This document shows positions 63,681 through 64,000 of a stretch of 64,000 bases of DNA, piece after piece. This DNA is from Pseudomonadota bacterium (lineage in GTDB: Bacteria; Desulfobacterota; Desulfobacteria; Desulfobacterales; JAHIVH01): NCBI GenBank assembly GCA_018816735.1, contig JAHIVH010000047.1, forward strand, positions 18,173-82,172. The letters run 5' to 3'. Below the pieces are notes generated by a model. That model did not search any database and was not told where the DNA came from. It saw only the letters and a list, made by a program, of their open reading frames with translations. The position numbers were made by a program, and so were the translations under genes. How positions within the stretch are numbered: the stretch's first letter is position 1; every line of letters starts with the position of its first letter.

Positions 63681-64000
63681 ATGGCGCCCAAGAAAAAAGC
63701 TGCAAAGAAAAAAGCTGCTGCAAAGGCCACCCCGCAAAAAACCGCTGAGAAAAAAGAATCCGCATCCGAAACAGCCGAAGAGGCTAAATTAGCGGAAGAA
63801 GCTAAAAAAGCCGAAGAGGCAAAAAAGGCTGAAGAAGCCCGCAAGGCTGAGGAAGCAAAGAAAGCCGAAGAGGCAAGAAAAGCTGAAGAAGCCCGCAAGG
63901 CCGAGGAAGCAAGGAAAGCCGAAGAGGCAAGAAAAGCTGAAGAAGCCCGCAAGGCCGAGGAAGCAAGGAAAGCCGAAGAGGCAAGAAAAGCTGAAGAAGC
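63681..64000 (+). CDS. Lys/Ala/Glu-rich low-complexity protein (5' part only)
   Basis: About 106 codons visible, running off the window. It opens MAPKKKAAKKKAAAKATPQK, a histone H1-like basic start, then passes into repeats of KAEEAR with no signal peptide. The basic head suggests nucleic-acid binding and the KAEEAR part a long helix. The AGAGGA site precedes ATG at 63681. Related segments occur in TolA-like and DNA-binding proteins; the missing C-terminus would decide. The first gene after the giant gene, probably not in its operon. Confidence 0.7.
   Translation, partial: MAPKKKAAKKKAAAKATPQKTAEKKESASETAEEAKLAEEAKKAEEAKKAEEARKAEEAKKAEEARKAEEARKAEEARKAEEARKAEEARKAEEARKAEEARKAEE
63831..64000 (+). 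repeat. 54-base tandem repeat inside the KAEEAR gene
   Basis: The phrase GAAGAAGCCCGCAAGG starts at 63831, 63885 and 63939, and begins again at 63993, giving a 54-base (18-codon) period with near-identical copies. Recent slippage or recombination is likely, so copy number may vary between strains. Confidence 0.9.

Noticed and set aside
63629..63984. Long antisense Ala/Ser-rich or Leu/Pro-rich frames opposite the KAEEAR repeat
   Set aside because: They are mirror readings of the low-complexity repeat; the plus-strand frame has a ribosome site and a normal start.
1..64000. CRISPR arrays, rRNA, tRNA and intact insertion sequences
   Set aside because: None recognised on reading both strands; the only tandem repeats are protein-coding (13-copy domain and 54-base KAEEAR unit).

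Overview
The window reads as ordinary chromosome of a Gram-negative, anaerobic-style bacterium. Outer-membrane barrels, many lipoproteins, iron-sulfur proteins (DUF362, DUF1284, radical SAM), a probable UGA-decoded selenoprotein, a LarA-type racemase and a DUF350/spermidine-synthase cluster together suggest the Desulfobacterota (Desulfobacteraceae-like). This is inferred from gene content only; there is no rRNA in the window, and I recognised no tRNA.

Layout. 1-2.4 kb: radical SAM enzyme (cut by the window edge), DUF1284 and a DUF362 ferredoxin-like protein. 2.46-3.11 kb: a peroxiredoxin-like lipoprotein whose frame crosses an in-frame UGA followed by a SECIS-like hairpin. 3.3-8.7 kb: an envelope module, with a VWA protein, a PspA-like protein and a membrane protein divergent from an OmpR-type regulator and its sensor kinase. 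8.9-10.8 kb: a large lipoprotein, possibly of the lipid-binding TULIP fold. 11.5-14.4 kb: MEDS-domain sensor plus hybrid histidine kinase. 14.6-16.2 kb: a graveyard with a DndC relic and a UxaA-family relic. 16.3-18.7 kb: FMN 2-hydroxyacid dehydrogenase plus LarA-type racemase. 18.7-19.9 kb: AAA/DUF4143 ATPase with a striking palindrome at its 5' side. 20-23.1 kb: lipoprotein, DUF350 and membrane spermidine-synthase operon. 23.3-26.4 kb: small secreted proteins and a C39-like protease lipoprotein. 26.7-31.8 kb: CoA-transferase, SerC, SerA. 32-35.5 kb: universal stress protein and a multidomain subtilisin lipoprotein. 35.5-40.5 kb: RarA, Der, QueE, QueC and an orphan LuxR-type regulator. 40.7-49 kb: small conserved proteins, RlmD-type methyltransferase, hydrolase, pseudopilin, CinA, a porin plus PstS-like pair, and a flavoprotein.

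The most unusual locus is 49.05-63.46 kb. A good sigma70-type promoter precedes an RND/MMPL transporter, a LolA-superfamily protein and a giant gene of about 3,612 codons. The giant protein has a signal peptide, 13 copies of a roughly 172-residue concanavalin/LamG-like domain, a TolA-like Ala/Lys/Glu segment between copies 6 and 7, and a C-terminal DUF1302-like outer-membrane barrel. Transporter, periplasmic LolA-like protein and DUF1302 barrel form a recurring gene trio thought to move lipid-like cargo. Here the barrel partner has gained an exceptional lectin-like array. The next gene, cut by the window edge, opens with a similar KAEEAR low-complexity repeat.

Identifications rest on motif recognition by eye. 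Names are secure for housekeeping genes and tentative where stated.
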